Shown here: in pieces, positions 8,641 to 16,843 of the stretch
Layout of the letters: each line of letters begins with the position of its first letter
Numbering within the stretch: position 1 is the stretch's first letter
NCBI RefSeq assembly: GCF_003217295.1
Contig: NZ_QJTJ01000026.1
Location: 1 to 48,311, forward strand
Direction: 5' to 3'
Length of the DNA stretch: 48,311 nucleotides
Source: Ureibacillus chungkukjangi
GTDB taxonomy: Bacteria; Bacillota; Bacilli; Bacillales_A; Planococcaceae
Position numbers and translations under genes: made by a program
Notes under the pieces: generated by a model
Databases searched by the model: none
Told to the model about the DNA's origin: nothing
The model's input: only the letters and a program-made list of their open reading frames with translations

Positions 8641-9102
8641 TCACTCTTTGAATTTCTTCATTTCAAAGTAGAAAATGAGATTTTGAACGATAATAATACA
8701 TACAACGATCACGAAAATGCTGAATTTGCTGAAGGGAATAGGCAACAGCAATAAGGCGAGTATCATAGGTAATGCCCAGGTTAAGAAGGTATAGACCTTT
8801 TTGGTGGCACTCATTGTGGCATATTGATACATCTCATCGTCTTCATTATATTCTGGTGGTTTAATAGAAAAGGCTTTTATTTTCTTGTCTGGATTTTGCT
8901 TATTGTGTCTCTGGACAATGAAAAGAAGCATGAAAACGAATACTATTAAAACTAACCAAGCAAAAATGCCTACTGGATGGATTGTATACTCTATAAAATT
9001 TTCAGTTATTGTGACATTGCTGCGTGTAAAGCCCCAGCCCACAAACAAAAGAATAATACAGCTCAAAATATTTAAAATAGGATAAAACATACGAATGTTC
9101 AT
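8641..9102 (-). CDS. Four-span membrane protein paired with an XRE regulator
   Basis: A 153-residue protein with hydrophobic segments at about 7-24, 47-66, 107-124 and 127-146, and a hydrophilic loop in the middle (NKQNPDKKIKAF, PPEYNEDDEMYQYA). I do not recognise a family. Its start codon overlaps the stop of the XRE regulator (ATGA, 9099-9102), so the two are translationally coupled and autoregulated together. Pairs of a 65-70 residue XRE protein and a small membrane protein are common in Firmicutes; the membrane partner's role is generally unknown. Confidence 0.8.
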   Translation of the reverse strand: MNIRMFYPILNILSCIILLFVGWGFTRSNVTITENFIEYTIHPVGIFAWLVLIVFVFMLLFIVQRHNKQNPDKKIKAFSIKPPEYNEDDEMYQYATMSATKKVYTFLTWALPMILALLLLPIPFSKFSIFVIVVCIIIVQNLIFYFEMKKFKE

Positions 9103-9305
9103 CTTATCTCCTCCTCAAGCCAAAATATTTGTTCCAACGGCTCCTTTAATTCCTTTGAAAGCTTCAATGCAAGAGTGATTGAAGGAGAGAATTCACCCTT
9201 CTCAATAAAGGCAATGGTTTGCCTTGTAACCCCTACAAGCTTTCCTAGGTCACTTTGCGTATAATTATTTCTTGCTCGAAGCTCTTTAACTCGATTTTTC
9301 AGCAA
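9099..9305 (-). CDS. XRE-family helix-turn-helix transcriptional regulator
   Basis: A 68-residue, single-domain Cro/CI-type repressor. The helix-turn-helix is plain: YTQSDLGKLVGVTRQTIAFIE, followed by KGEFSPSITLALKLSKELKEPLEQIF, the usual form of small regulators such as those of the YgzD/YozG type. It probably binds the ATGTT-N5-AACAT sites in its own promoter and so represses itself and the overlapping membrane-protein gene. The inducing signal is unknown. Confidence 0.92.
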   Translation of the reverse strand: MLKNRVKELRARNNYTQSDLGKLVGVTRQTIAFIEKGEFSPSITLALKLSKELKEPLEQIFWLEEEIR

Positions 9306-9319
9306 GATATAGCCCCCTT

Positions 9320-9398
9320 GTTAAACATACCAAACAAAATGTTATGTTTACTTAACATATGCTGATTTGATTGTAATGTTTACTTAACATTTTGTCAA
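9320..9398 (-). promoter_or_regulatory. Sigma-A promoter with two operator copies controlling the XRE/membrane operon
   Basis: On the minus strand TTGACA (9398-9393) and TACAAT (9375-9370) are separated by exactly 17 bp. The spacer contains the imperfect palindrome ATGTTTACTTAACAT (9376-9390). An identical copy lies at 9344-9358, just after the expected transcription start, and a half-site GTTAAACAT lies near 9320-9328. The copies are 32 bp apart, about three helical turns. This layout strongly suggests autorepression by the XRE protein. Confidence 0.8.
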
Positions 9399-9506
9399 TA
9401 ATTTCTAACAATTTAGACTGTTTAGTTTTCAGATAATTCTCGCATATCGAAAAATCCCGTGATTATGCTAAAATCTAAATAACTAGATGCAAAGGGAGCT
9501 GAAATC

Positions 9507-10697
9507 ATGTCTAAAATTTTAGATACATTCCTAAACGAAAATTTAGAGGTTCTACGTGATCAAGGGCTATACAATGAAATTGATGCAGTAGAAGGGGCAA
9601 ATGGTCCAGTCATTCAAGTAAATGGTAAGCAACTAATCAACTTATCTTCAAATAACTATTTAGGCTTAGCAACAAATGATGAGCTAAAACAAATTGCAAA
9701 GGATGCAATCGATAAATACGGTGTAGGTGCTGGAGCGGTTCGTACTATTAACGGAACGATGGATCTGCATGTTAAATTAGAGGAAAAGCTGGCTGAGTTC
9801 AAAGGTACAGAAGCAGCAATTTCTTATCAATCAGGTTTTAACTGTAACATGGCTGCGATTTCAGCTGTAATGGATAAAAACGATGCGATTCTTTCAGATC
9901 AATTAAATCATGCTTCAATCATTGATGGCTGCCGTTTATCTAAAGCAAAAATTATTGCATTTAATCACTCAGATATGGAAGATTTACGTGCAAAAGCGAA
10001 GGAAGCAACAGAGTCTGGCTTATACAATAAAGTAATGGTCATTACTGACGGCGTTTTCTCAATGGATGGAGATATTGCAAAGCTACCTGAAATCGTAGAA
10101 ATCGCTAAAGAATTTGACTTGATTACTTATGTAGATGATGCCCATGGTTCAGGGGTTACTGGTAAAGGGAAAGGAACTGTGAAGCATTTCGGACTTGAAA
10201 AAGAAATCGACTTCCAAATCGGAACACTTTCAAAAGCAATCGGTGTAGTAGGTGGTTATGTAGCCGGGAAGAAAAACTTAATCGACTGGTTAAAGGTGCG
10301 TTCTCGTCCATTCTTATTCTCAACAGCGGTTACACCAGGTGACGTAGCAGCAATCACACGAGCAATTCAAATGATTATGGATTCAACACAGCTGCACGAT
10401 AAATTATGGGAAAACGGTGATTACTTAAAAGCTGGCTTGAAAAAGCTTGGATTTGACATCGGTGCGTCAGAAACACCAATTACTCCATGTATCATTGGAG
10501 ACGAAAAGCTAACACAAACCTTCTCAAAACGCCTTGTAGAAGAAGGGGTTTACGCAAAAGCAATCGTTTTCCCAACAGTACAAAAAGGAACAGGGCGTGT
10601 CCGCAACATGCCAACTGCAGCCCACACAAAAGAAATGCTGGATGATGCCCTAGCAATCTACGAAAAAGTAGGCCGCGAACTAGGCGTAATCCAATAA
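9507..10697 (+). CDS. kbl: 2-amino-3-ketobutyrate CoA ligase (glycine C-acetyltransferase)
   Basis: A 396-residue PLP enzyme of the alpha-oxoamine synthase family. It converts 2-amino-3-oxobutyrate plus CoA to glycine and acetyl-CoA, the second step of threonine breakdown after threonine dehydrogenase. Visible marks are [13 protein letters not shown] near the N terminus, [25 protein letters not shown], and the PLP lysine Lys243 in [12 protein letters not shown]. Length fits Kbl rather than KAPA synthase, and the start matches known Kbl. AGGGAGC precedes ATG at 9507. The partner dehydrogenase is not adjacent but is found at 22867-23820. Assignment as Kbl rather than another oxoamine synthase is strongly supported by that partner. 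Confidence 0.93.
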   Translation: MSKILDTFLNENLEVLRDQGLYNEIDAVEGANGPVIQVNGKQLINLSSNNYLGLATNDELKQIAKDAIDKYGVGAGAVRTINGTMDLHVKLEEKLAEFKGTEAAISYQSGFNCNMAAISAVMDKNDAILSDQLNHASIIDGCRLSKAKIIAFNHSDMEDLRAKAKEATESGLYNKVMVITDGVFSMDGDIAKLPEIVEIAKEFDLITYVDDAHGSGVTGKGKGTVKHFGLEKEIDFQIGTLSKAIGVVGGYVAGKKNLIDWLKVRSRPFLFSTAVTPGDVAAITRAIQMIMDSTQLHDKLWENGDYLKAGLKKLGFDIGASETPITPCIIGDEKLTQTFSKRLVEEGVYAKAIVFPTVQKGTGRVRNMPTAAHTKEMLDDALAIYEKVGRELGVIQ

Positions 10698-10705
10698 AAC
10701 CAACC

Positions 10706-10737
10706 AACCCGAATGCACATGCATTCGGTTTTTTTTT
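10706..10737 (+). terminator. Terminator of kbl
   Basis: CCGAATGC pairs with GCATTCGG around a four-base loop, followed by nine or more T. Confidence 0.85.
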
Positions 10738-10740
10738 GAA

Positions 10741-10846
10741 TTGTTTGGGTGCCAGGTACATAAACAATTAGGACACAATTCAGAATCGTTTGGGTGCCAG
10801 GTACATAAACAATTCCCAAACAATTCGGGTGTACGAGGTACATATT
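10741..10846. repeat. Dispersed palindromic repeat cluster (GTGCCAGGTAC type), copy 1
   Basis: Two near-identical direct copies of GTTTGGGTGCCAGGTACA followed by TAAACAATT occur at about 10743-10770 and 10787-10814. A degenerate third copy (TTCGGGTGTACGAGGTACAT) ends near 10846. The core matches the palindromes at 11965-11997 and 38805-38887. The cluster separates the kbl terminator from the ATPase gene and leaves little room for an ordinary promoter. Confidence 0.75.
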
Positions 10847-10867
10847 TTAGGCCGTTGTCATAAAGAT

Positions 10868-11959
10868 ATGTTAACAAACCTATGGAAGGATGGCGTCAGT
10901 TTGGGTACGACAATAACGCATTTTTTCGGGCAAGCGTTAACAGGGCAAGGGATAAAGAATGTCTATCAAGAGATTATGAAAGAAACGAAAACTGTGTATT
11001 TATTAAAAGGGGCACAGGGTTTTAAAGTGGCGGACTACTTAAGCAAGCTCGGGATATTTTATGGCAATAAAGGAGCGGCTATAGAATATTTCCACGATTC
11101 ATTCTTTGAAAATACGATTGAGGCACTTTTTGTTAAAGAGCCGCACAATATTCTATTCCTTGAAGCGACCAATCTTACATTTGATTCGGTAGGCTCGCAT
11201 GTTCAGGAGATTTCCTTAGAAGACTGTGTAGATAAACAGCAGGTTGTTGAAAAACAACAGGATTTTCTCAATCTATCGAATAAGAAGGATGATTATTATG
11301 AGAAATGCTTTAATGCACTATCGACCGCTCTAAAAATTCATGATGATTGGGAAGTGGAAACTCGTCGGTATATGGATTGGAAGGGATTAGACGATAAAAC
11401 CGAAGAGCTGTTGAGGAAGGTGTTTGGTAAGAAAAAGCTCGAAAAAAATGGACAAAAAACACATAGGTTATTAGGTACACTAACCCCTGCTGGTGCTCGT
11501 GATACTGTTCAAAGCATTACGCAAAACCTCGAAAAACGCCTATTTATCAAGGGCTACCCGGGAACAGGCAAGTCTTCGCTGATGAAAAAACTAGTTGATA
11601 CGGCAATGGAACGCGGGTTTGACGCTCAAATGGTGTGGTGCGGGCTGGATTCAAATTCTGTGGATATGGTTATTTTACCTGAATTGAAGCTATGTATCTT
11701 TGACAGTACCGAGCCCCATCAATATTTTCCCGAAAGAGAAGGGGATGAAATCTTCGATATCGCAAGCCTTTGCCATCCAACTGAGGTCGAGGAAGCTAAT
11801 ATTAAAGCAATAGTAGCCAACTATCGCTCGACCATGTATGATGCAGTCGCTTATGCAAACCTATACGCAGAAACAGAAAGAACAATACGCCAACTGTTTG
11901 ACAATGCCATCATCCCAGAGAAACTCGAAGAAAAGATGGCTAAACTGTTTGTGGATTGA
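10868..11959 (+). CDS. P-loop ATPase of the PRK06851 type with a degenerate N-terminal half
   Basis: A 363-residue protein made of two related P-loop halves. The C-terminal half has an intact Walker A (FIKGYPGTGKSSLMKKL, near residue 230 of this frame) followed by family phrases WCGLDSNSVDMVILPEL and FDSTEPHQYFPER. The N-terminal half has the matching position LLKGAQGFKVADYLSKLG, where the GKS/T of the P-loop is lost, so only one nucleotide site should work. This resembles the PRK06851 'nucleotide kinase-like' proteins of Firmicutes as I remember them; their function is unknown. ATG at 10868 is chosen because the longer frame from 10790 would translate repeat DNA, but no strong ribosome site precedes it. 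Palindromic repeats flank the gene on both sides. Confidence 0.8.
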   Translation: MLTNLWKDGVSLGTTITHFFGQALTGQGIKNVYQEIMKETKTVYLLKGAQGFKVADYLSKLGIFYGNKGAAIEYFHDSFFENTIEALFVKEPHNILFLEATNLTFDSVGSHVQEISLEDCVDKQQVVEKQQDFLNLSNKKDDYYEKCFNALSTALKIHDDWEVETRRYMDWKGLDDKTEELLRKVFGKKKLEKNGQKTHRLLGTLTPAGARDTVQSITQNLEKRLFIKGYPGTGKSSLMKKLVDTAMERGFDAQMVWCGLDSNSVDMVILPELKLCIFDSTEPHQYFPEREGDEIFDIASLCHPTEVEEANIKAIVANYRSTMYDAVAYANLYAETERTIRQLFDNAIIPEKLEEKMAKLFVD

Positions 11960-11964
11960 ATGAA

Positions 11965-11997
11965 GAATTGTGTGTGTACCAGGTACACACACAATTC
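11965..11997. repeat. Perfect 33-bp palindrome, dispersed repeat copy 2
   Basis: Two 16-bp arms (GAATTGTGTGTGTACC and its exact complement) flank a single A. The centre is GTACCAGGTAC, the same core as the repeats near 10.8 kb and 38.8 kb. It begins six bases after the ATPase stop codon. There is no T-run, so it is not an ordinary terminator. Confidence 0.85.
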
Positions 11998-12014
11998 AAG
12001 AACAATTTAGAATT

Positions 12015-12050
12015 AAATGCTACTCACTCAGTCGAATGGTAGCATTTTTG
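12015..12050 (+). terminator. Terminator after the ATPase gene
   Basis: AAATGCTAC pairs with GTAGCATTT across a 15-base loop, followed by T-rich sequence. Confidence 0.8.
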
Positions 12051-12069
12051 TTTGAATTTACGTTTAATA

Positions 12070-12098
12070 TTGACAATTGTGATTATTGTGTGTAATCT
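12070..12098 (+). promoter_or_regulatory. Sigma-A promoter of metNIQ
   Basis: TTGACA (12070-12075), a 17-bp spacer and TAATCT (12093-12098). The leader would be only about 55 bases, too short for the SAM (S-box) riboswitch that precedes the B. subtilis counterpart, and no S-box motif is seen. Confidence 0.65.
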
Positions 12099-12159
12099 GA
12101 TTTAATCATACATATTTGGTTGGAATAGTTGTTTTTATCATATTAGTTAGGAGAAGTAT

Positions 12160-13170
12160 ATGCTAGAGTTTCGAAATATTACAAAAATATATGAATCTAA
12201 AAAGAAACAAGTAGTAGGCGTTGATGATGTCTCCTTAAAAATTAATAAAGGTGACATTTTTGGAATAGTTGGTTATTCAGGAGCGGGGAAAAGTTCGTTG
12301 CTTCGTTGTGTCAATTTACTAGAAAGACCGTCTAGCGGAAAAGTGCTTATTGATGGAGTTGATTTAACACAACTTTCGAGTGGTTCTCTACGAACTGCAC
12401 GATTGAAAATTGGAATGATTTTTCAACATTTTTATCTAATTAGTCAAAAGACAGTTGGAGAAAATATCGCTTTTGCTTTGCGTGCAGCAAAAACACCTAA
12501 AAATAAAATTAATGAACGTGTCAAAGAGTTACTTGAAATGGTGGGTTTAACGGATAAAAAAGATGTGTTTCCAGCCCAGCTTAGTGGGGGACAAAAACAA
12601 CGCGTTGGGATTGCACGTGCTCTTGCAAACAATCCATCTATCTTACTTTGTGATGAGGCAACCTCAGCACTTGATCCAAAAACAACTCTATCGATTTTAA
12701 AGTTATTAAAACAAATTAACGAAAAGCTCGGTATTACGATTGTTTTAATTACTCATGAGATGAATGTTGTAAAAGAAATTTGTAATCGGATGGCAATTAT
12801 GCAAGATGGAAAAGTGATTGAAGAAGGAGCAGTATATGATATCTTCGCACAACCGATTAAGCCATTAACCCAGGAATTTATTAATAGTGTTGTATCTTTT
12901 GAGATTCCTAGTGAAATCTTAAAGGATGTAAAAGGACAAGTCATTAAACTGTTATTTAAAGGTGAAGTGGCTGGAGAAGGTCTTATCTCAGATACAATTC
13001 AGCAGTTTGATGTTAAAGGTAATTTCTTGCATGGCACGATTGAATATATTCAAGAACGTCCACTTGGCATTTTCATAATGGAGTTGCAAGGTGAAAAAAA
13101 CGCAGTGAATGAAGCAAAAAAATATATGGAACAACGTGGCGCGCTAGTGGAGGTGGTTAAACATGTTTGA
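12160..13170 (+). CDS. metN: Methionine ABC transporter ATP-binding protein
   Basis: A 336-residue ABC ATPase: Walker A GYSGAGKS at residues 38-45, signature LSGGQKQRVGIARAL near 140, Walker B LLCDEATSALD near 160, switch His in LITHEMNVV. Beyond about residue 260 lies the NIL/ACT-like domain (GEVAGEGLISDTIQQFDV) that senses methionine and inhibits transport in MetN. It powers import of L- and D-methionine through MetI. The gene follows AGGAG and overlaps metI by 8 bp, so the operon is metN-metI-metQ. Confidence 0.95.
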   Translation: MLEFRNITKIYESKKKQVVGVDDVSLKINKGDIFGIVGYSGAGKSSLLRCVNLLERPSSGKVLIDGVDLTQLSSGSLRTARLKIGMIFQHFYLISQKTVGENIAFALRAAKTPKNKINERVKELLEMVGLTDKKDVFPAQLSGGQKQRVGIARALANNPSILLCDEATSALDPKTTLSILKLLKQINEKLGITIVLITHEMNVVKEICNRMAIMQDGKVIEEGAVYDIFAQPIKPLTQEFINSVVSFEIPSEILKDVKGQVIKLLFKGEVAGEGLISDTIQQFDVKGNFLHGTIEYIQERPLGIFIMELQGEKNAVNEAKKYMEQRGALVEVVKHV

Positions 13171-13831
13171 TTTTCCATATTTCATAACCATGCTACCTGA
13201 TATTTGGGAGGCTTTTAAAGAAACGGTCGTTATGATTGGAATTGCATTATCCATCTCCATCATTATCGGTCTACCATTTGGTGTACTGCTATTTGTGACA
13301 GATAAAGGTTTATTTTGGGAAAATCGATTTGTGAAAAATATCTTTGGTTTTGCAGTGAATTTAGTTCGTTCGATTCCGTTTATCATTTTACTCGTTGCAT
13401 TATTCCCGTTAACTAAAATACTGGTTGGCACAACAATAGGTCCCATCGCTGCAAGTGTTTCGCTTTCAGTTGCTGCGATTCCTTATTTTGCAAGACTAGT
13501 AGAATCATCATTAAGAGACATCGATAAAGGTGTCATTGAGGCAACAATTGCTGTTGGTGCCACACCTTGGATGATTATCAAAGATGTGTTGCTACCAGAG
13601 GCAAAATCAACAATTATTCGAGGGATTACTCTAACGGTTATCAGTTTGGTCGCATACTCTGCCATGGCAGGTACAATAGGCGGGGGAGGTATTGGAGATT
13701 TAGCGATTCGCTTTGGCTATTACCGTTATGATAATACAATTATGATTTCAACTGTTGTCATTTTAATAATCTTTGTACAATTGATTCAATTAATTGGGGA
13801 ACAGTTTGCAAAATCACTAGATAAACGATAG
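13163..13831 (+). CDS. metI: Methionine ABC transporter permease
   Basis: A 222-residue inner-membrane permease with about five spans. It has the D-methionine-type ABC permease loop (EATIAVGATPWMIIKDVLLPEAKSTI shortened: EATIAVGATPW near residue 130), which contacts MetN. NLVRSIPFIILLVALFPLTK and AGTIGGGGIGDLAIRFGYYRY are typical of MetI. Its ATG lies inside the end of metN, giving translational coupling, and metQ follows after 12 bp. Confidence 0.95.
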   Translation: MFDFPYFITMLPDIWEAFKETVVMIGIALSISIIIGLPFGVLLFVTDKGLFWENRFVKNIFGFAVNLVRSIPFIILLVALFPLTKILVGTTIGPIAASVSLSVAAIPYFARLVESSLRDIDKGVIEATIAVGATPWMIIKDVLLPEAKSTIIRGITLTVISLVAYSAMAGTIGGGGIGDLAIRFGYYRYDNTIMISTVVILIIFVQLIQLIGEQFAKSLDKR

Positions 13832-13843
13832 GAGAGAGAAAAA

Positions 13844-14680
13844 GTGAAAAAATATTTATTAACATTTCTTACATTAGCATTAGCTGTTGTGTTAGCAGCA
13901 TGTTCTGGGAGTGATGAAAAGGAAAAAACTTCATCAACAGAAGAAAGTAAAGAAATTAAATTAGGTGCAACTGCTGGTCCATATAGTGACATGCTAAAAA
14001 AAGCAATCATTCCACAATTAGAGGAAAAAGGTTACACAGTAGAGTTAGTTGAGTTTAGTGATTACGTTCAACCAAATAACGCATTAGATAATGGGGATAT
14101 CGATGCAAACTTGTTCCAACATACAATTTATTTAGAAACTTTTGAAGAACAAAATAACATGGATTTAGAAGCTTTACTCACAGTACCAACAGCTCCAATG
14201 GGCTTCTTCTCAGAAAAATTTACTTCTGTTGAGGATATTGAAGAAGGTGCAACTGTAGCAATTGCAAATGATCCAGCAAATGCAGCACGTACGCTAATAA
14301 CTTTACAAGGGCAAGGTTTAATTGAAATCAATCCAGATGCTGATGAATTAACTGCTTCAGAAAAAGATGTCGTTACAAACAACAAAAACTTAGTTTTCCA
14401 ACCAGTAGAAGCTGGCTCTTTACCACGTCAAATTGAAAACGCTGATCTTGCTGCAGTACCAGGTAACTTTGCACTGGCAGCGGGCTTAAATTTAATGGAT
14501 GCAGTTTTCCTAGAAGATATGAATGAAAACTATCGTAACGTTGTAGCTGTAAAATCAGAAAATAAAGATAGCCAACTAGCAAATGATTTAATCGAAATCG
14601 TTGAATCTGCTAAATATGAAGAAGTCATTGATTCAGAATTTCAAGGATTTAGTAAACCCGAATGGATGGCAAATCGCTAA
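13844..14680 (+). CDS. metQ: Methionine-binding lipoprotein
   Basis: A 278-residue NlpA/MetQ solute-binding lipoprotein. The signal peptide ends in the lipobox LAAC with Cys20, so the mature protein is anchored outside the membrane. Family features include IKLGATAGPYSDMLKKAI, DANLFQHTIYLETF, TVAIANDPANAARTL, and a C terminus ending in the EFQGFSKPEW region. It starts with GTG preceded by AGGAGAG. It delivers methionine to MetI/MetN. Last gene of the operon. Confidence 0.95.
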   Translation: MKKYLLTFLTLALAVVLAACSGSDEKEKTSSTEESKEIKLGATAGPYSDMLKKAIIPQLEEKGYTVELVEFSDYVQPNNALDNGDIDANLFQHTIYLETFEEQNNMDLEALLTVPTAPMGFFSEKFTSVEDIEEGATVAIANDPANAARTLITLQGQGLIEINPDADELTASEKDVVTNNKNLVFQPVEAGSLPRQIENADLAAVPGNFALAAGLNLMDAVFLEDMNENYRNVVAVKSENKDSQLANDLIEIVESAKYEEVIDSEFQGFSKPEWMANR

Positions 14681-14687
14681 TAGCAGT

Positions 14688-14718
14688 AAGCTTCCACATT
14701 TGTGGAGGCTTTTCTTTT
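14688..14718 (+). terminator. Terminator of metNIQ
   Basis: AAGCTTCCAC pairs with GTGGAGGCTT around a four-base loop and is followed by T-rich DNA. Confidence 0.85.
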
Positions 14719-14795
14719 AGGGAGATGGTAGGCTATAACTTATAAAAAAGGGTTCTTAATGCAAGAAGATATGCAATAAGAACCCTCCTTCTAAA

Positions 14796-15986
14796 TTATT
14801 TAGTTATTGAAACCGCCTTATCTTTAAATAACTCAAGTTTTTCAATACGAGCTATTGCTTCTATTAACCGCTCTTCACTAACTAGTAATCCCACGCGAAT
14901 GTAGCCTTCGCCATATTCACCAAAGCCGTTTCCAGATGCAACAGCGACGTTTGCTTTATCTAACAGTAAGTCTGAAAACTCCTCACTTGTATAGCCTTCT
15001 GGTACCTTTAACCACGCAAAGAATGATCCACTCGGCGCCTTTATATCCCAGCCGATTCGATAAGCTTCTTCTATTAAAACATTACGTCTGCTTTCATAAA
15101 TCGCACGTTGTTCTTCCACACAGTCTTGGTTGCCATTTAAAGCCGCGACTGCTGCATGTTGAATTGCAGGGAAGACACTACAGAAAAGATGATCCTGAAT
15201 AACATTAATCGCTTCAATAATCTCGGCATTACCAACAGCAAAGCCAATTCGCCAGCCTGCCATATTATAGGTTTTGGACAAGGTATATAGCTCAATACCA
15301 ACTTCTTTTGCACCATCAGCTTGGAGGAAGCTAACAGGCTGCTTTCCATCGAATCCTAATGCACCATAAGCAAAATCATGTACCACCGTTATGTCATTTT
15401 CCTTTGCAAGCTGTACTGTGTTTTCGAAAAACTCTAATGTTGCAGTACCTCCTGTAGGATTGTTGGGATAGTTTAAATACATTAACTTTGCGCGGTTCTT
15501 CACTTCTTCTGATAAAGCCTCATAATCTGGCAAAAATTCATTTTCTTCAAGTAGCGGCATTGTATCAAAATGGACATCCCCAAGTACTACTCCAGACAAG
15601 TAATCAGGATAACCCGGGTCAGGAAGAAGCATGGAATCACCTGAATCCAAAATGGCCATTGGCAGCTCAACCAAACCGATCTTTGACCCTCCCATAATCG
15701 CTACCTCTGTATCTGGATCAATGTCTACACTATACTCCCGTTTGTAGAAGGCGGCAGCTGCTTCTTTTAATTCATGAATTCCACGAAAGGGTGAATATTT
15801 ATGCGTTTGTGGATTTGTAGTAGCTTCTTGCATTGCTTTTATAATATGCGGAGGTGTCGGACGATCTGGATTTCCCTGCCCTAAGTTAATCACATCGCGT
15901 CCTTCGGCAATCGCAGCATTTACTTTTTGAACAAGAGCAGCAAAGAATTGAATTGGTAGATTTTGTGATTTATTTGATAGTTTCAT
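14796..15986 (-). CDS. mtnE: Pyridoxal phosphate-dependent aminotransferase, MtnE type (methionine salvage)
   Basis: A 396-residue fold-type I aminotransferase close, from memory, to B. subtilis MtnE (YkrV): LPIQFFAALVQKVN, DVINLGQGNPDRPTP, HKYSPFRGIHELKEAAAAFYKREY, YLNYPNNPTGG, VVHDFAYGALGFDG and the PLP lysine motif YTLSKTYNMAGWRIGF. MtnE makes methionine from 4-methylthio-2-oxobutanoate with glutamine as amino donor, the last step of the methylthioadenosine salvage pathway. The amidase that removes the keto-glutamine by-product (mtnU) lies 0.85 kb away, supporting this call over other class I aminotransferases. Unlike B. subtilis, no S-box riboswitch is recognisable upstream. ATG at 15986 follows an AGAGGT site. 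Confidence 0.85.
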   Translation of the reverse strand: MKLSNKSQNLPIQFFAALVQKVNAAIAEGRDVINLGQGNPDRPTPPHIIKAMQEATTNPQTHKYSPFRGIHELKEAAAAFYKREYSVDIDPDTEVAIMGGSKIGLVELPMAILDSGDSMLLPDPGYPDYLSGVVLGDVHFDTMPLLEENEFLPDYEALSEEVKNRAKLMYLNYPNNPTGGTATLEFFENTVQLAKENDITVVHDFAYGALGFDGKQPVSFLQADGAKEVGIELYTLSKTYNMAGWRIGFAVGNAEIIEAINVIQDHLFCSVFPAIQHAAVAALNGNQDCVEEQRAIYESRRNVLIEEAYRIGWDIKAPSGSFFAWLKVPEGYTSEEFSDLLLDKANVAVASGNGFGEYGEGYIRVGLLVSEERLIEAIARIEKLELFKDKAVSITK

Positions 15987-16052
15987 GTTAATACCTCTTT
16001 TTCACTAAAATTTATAAGTTTACTTACCATTAGGCCAGGGAAGAAACTGAAC

Positions 16053-16069
16053 TCTATACTTTGTATAGA
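16053..16069. promoter_or_regulatory. 17-bp dyad between mtnE and a divergent small gene
   Basis: TCTATAC-TTT-GTATAGA is a perfect palindrome 67 bp before the mtnE start. Its size suits a dimeric repressor operator, but no regulator can be named. The rest of the 15987-16315 gap holds only A+T-rich DNA with no further gene or clear promoter. Confidence 0.35.
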
Positions 16070-16315
16070 TTTCAGAATATAGTTGCAATTTAATGTTTAG
16101 GAATAATACTACTACATCGAAGGAAAGCCTGCAATATCAATATTGTGAAGGCAAAAGGTTGAGATTATTTTATGAGATTCCTACATAACTTAAAAAGAAA
16201 TATGGTTGTATAAAGGTATTTAAATAGAAAAATAGATTAGTAATCCTAATTTTGGAAATAATATACTTACAAAAGGTTGATTTAATTAATAAATATTAAA
16301 GAATAGGAGTAAATT

Positions 16316-16651
16316 TTGAAAGTAAAAGCTGAAGTTAGAGATATGTATTTTGTTCGAAGTAATTATGATGGTAACTCTTTAATCTTTGAGGCTGTGCATT
16401 TTGATGAAAAACACCCAGAAGATAAACAACTTGAAACTGTATTTCATCGGTATGAGACCACCGTAAAAAGTTCATATGATGCCGAAGTTACACAGAAAGC
16501 TTATACACGTTTTTTAACCCAAAACAACACAGATTACAAATTGATGATTGTCTATTTTGCTAAGTTTTTCGGTGTAAATTATAAAGGGAAAACTTTAATG
16601 GAAACAGTAAATTTAATCACATTAAAGCGAAAGAAAAGGAAAAAGAATTAG
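16316..16651 (+). CDS. Small hypothetical protein with a lysine/arginine-rich tail
   Basis: I do not recognise this 111-residue protein. It is hydrophilic, begins with a beta-strand-like VKAEVRDMYFVRSNYDGNSL, and ends in an extremely basic tail (LKRKKRKKN). It has no Cys, membrane span or signal. The start is TTG at 16316, preceded by TAGGAG at about eight bases. A clear terminator follows, so it is a monocistronic gene. Confidence 0.65.
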   Translation: MKVKAEVRDMYFVRSNYDGNSLIFEAVHFDEKHPEDKQLETVFHRYETTVKSSYDAEVTQKAYTRFLTQNNTDYKLMIVYFAKFFGVNYKGKTLMETVNLITLKRKKRKKN

Positions 16652-16664
16652 AAGAAGGATGATT

Positions 16665-16700
16665 AAACGACCAAGAACAAACCTTGGTCGTTTTATTTTA
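16665..16700 (+). terminator. Terminator after the small hypothetical gene
   Basis: AAACGACCAAG pairs perfectly with CTTGGTCGTTT, followed by T-rich DNA. Confidence 0.9.
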
Positions 16701-16843
16701 TGTCTTTACTATTTGATTTAAGCTGTAATTAGATAAAGAACGTTGAAAGCGTTGATAAATGGAATCTTAGTTTATTTTTTGTTATGGTTTAATTAGTAGG
16801 ATAAGGGTACTTTTACAAGAAAAAGTCTAGGGGGTATGTGGAC

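Noticed and set aside
10680..10877. Minus-strand frames with repeated YVPGTQTI peptide
   Set aside because: They are translations of the palindromic repeat cluster after kbl, without ribosome sites.
15987..16050. S-box riboswitch upstream of mtnE, suggested by GGCCAGGGA
   Set aside because: Only this short fragment resembles the S-box; the AGAG/TGAAACCCGGCAACC core is absent.
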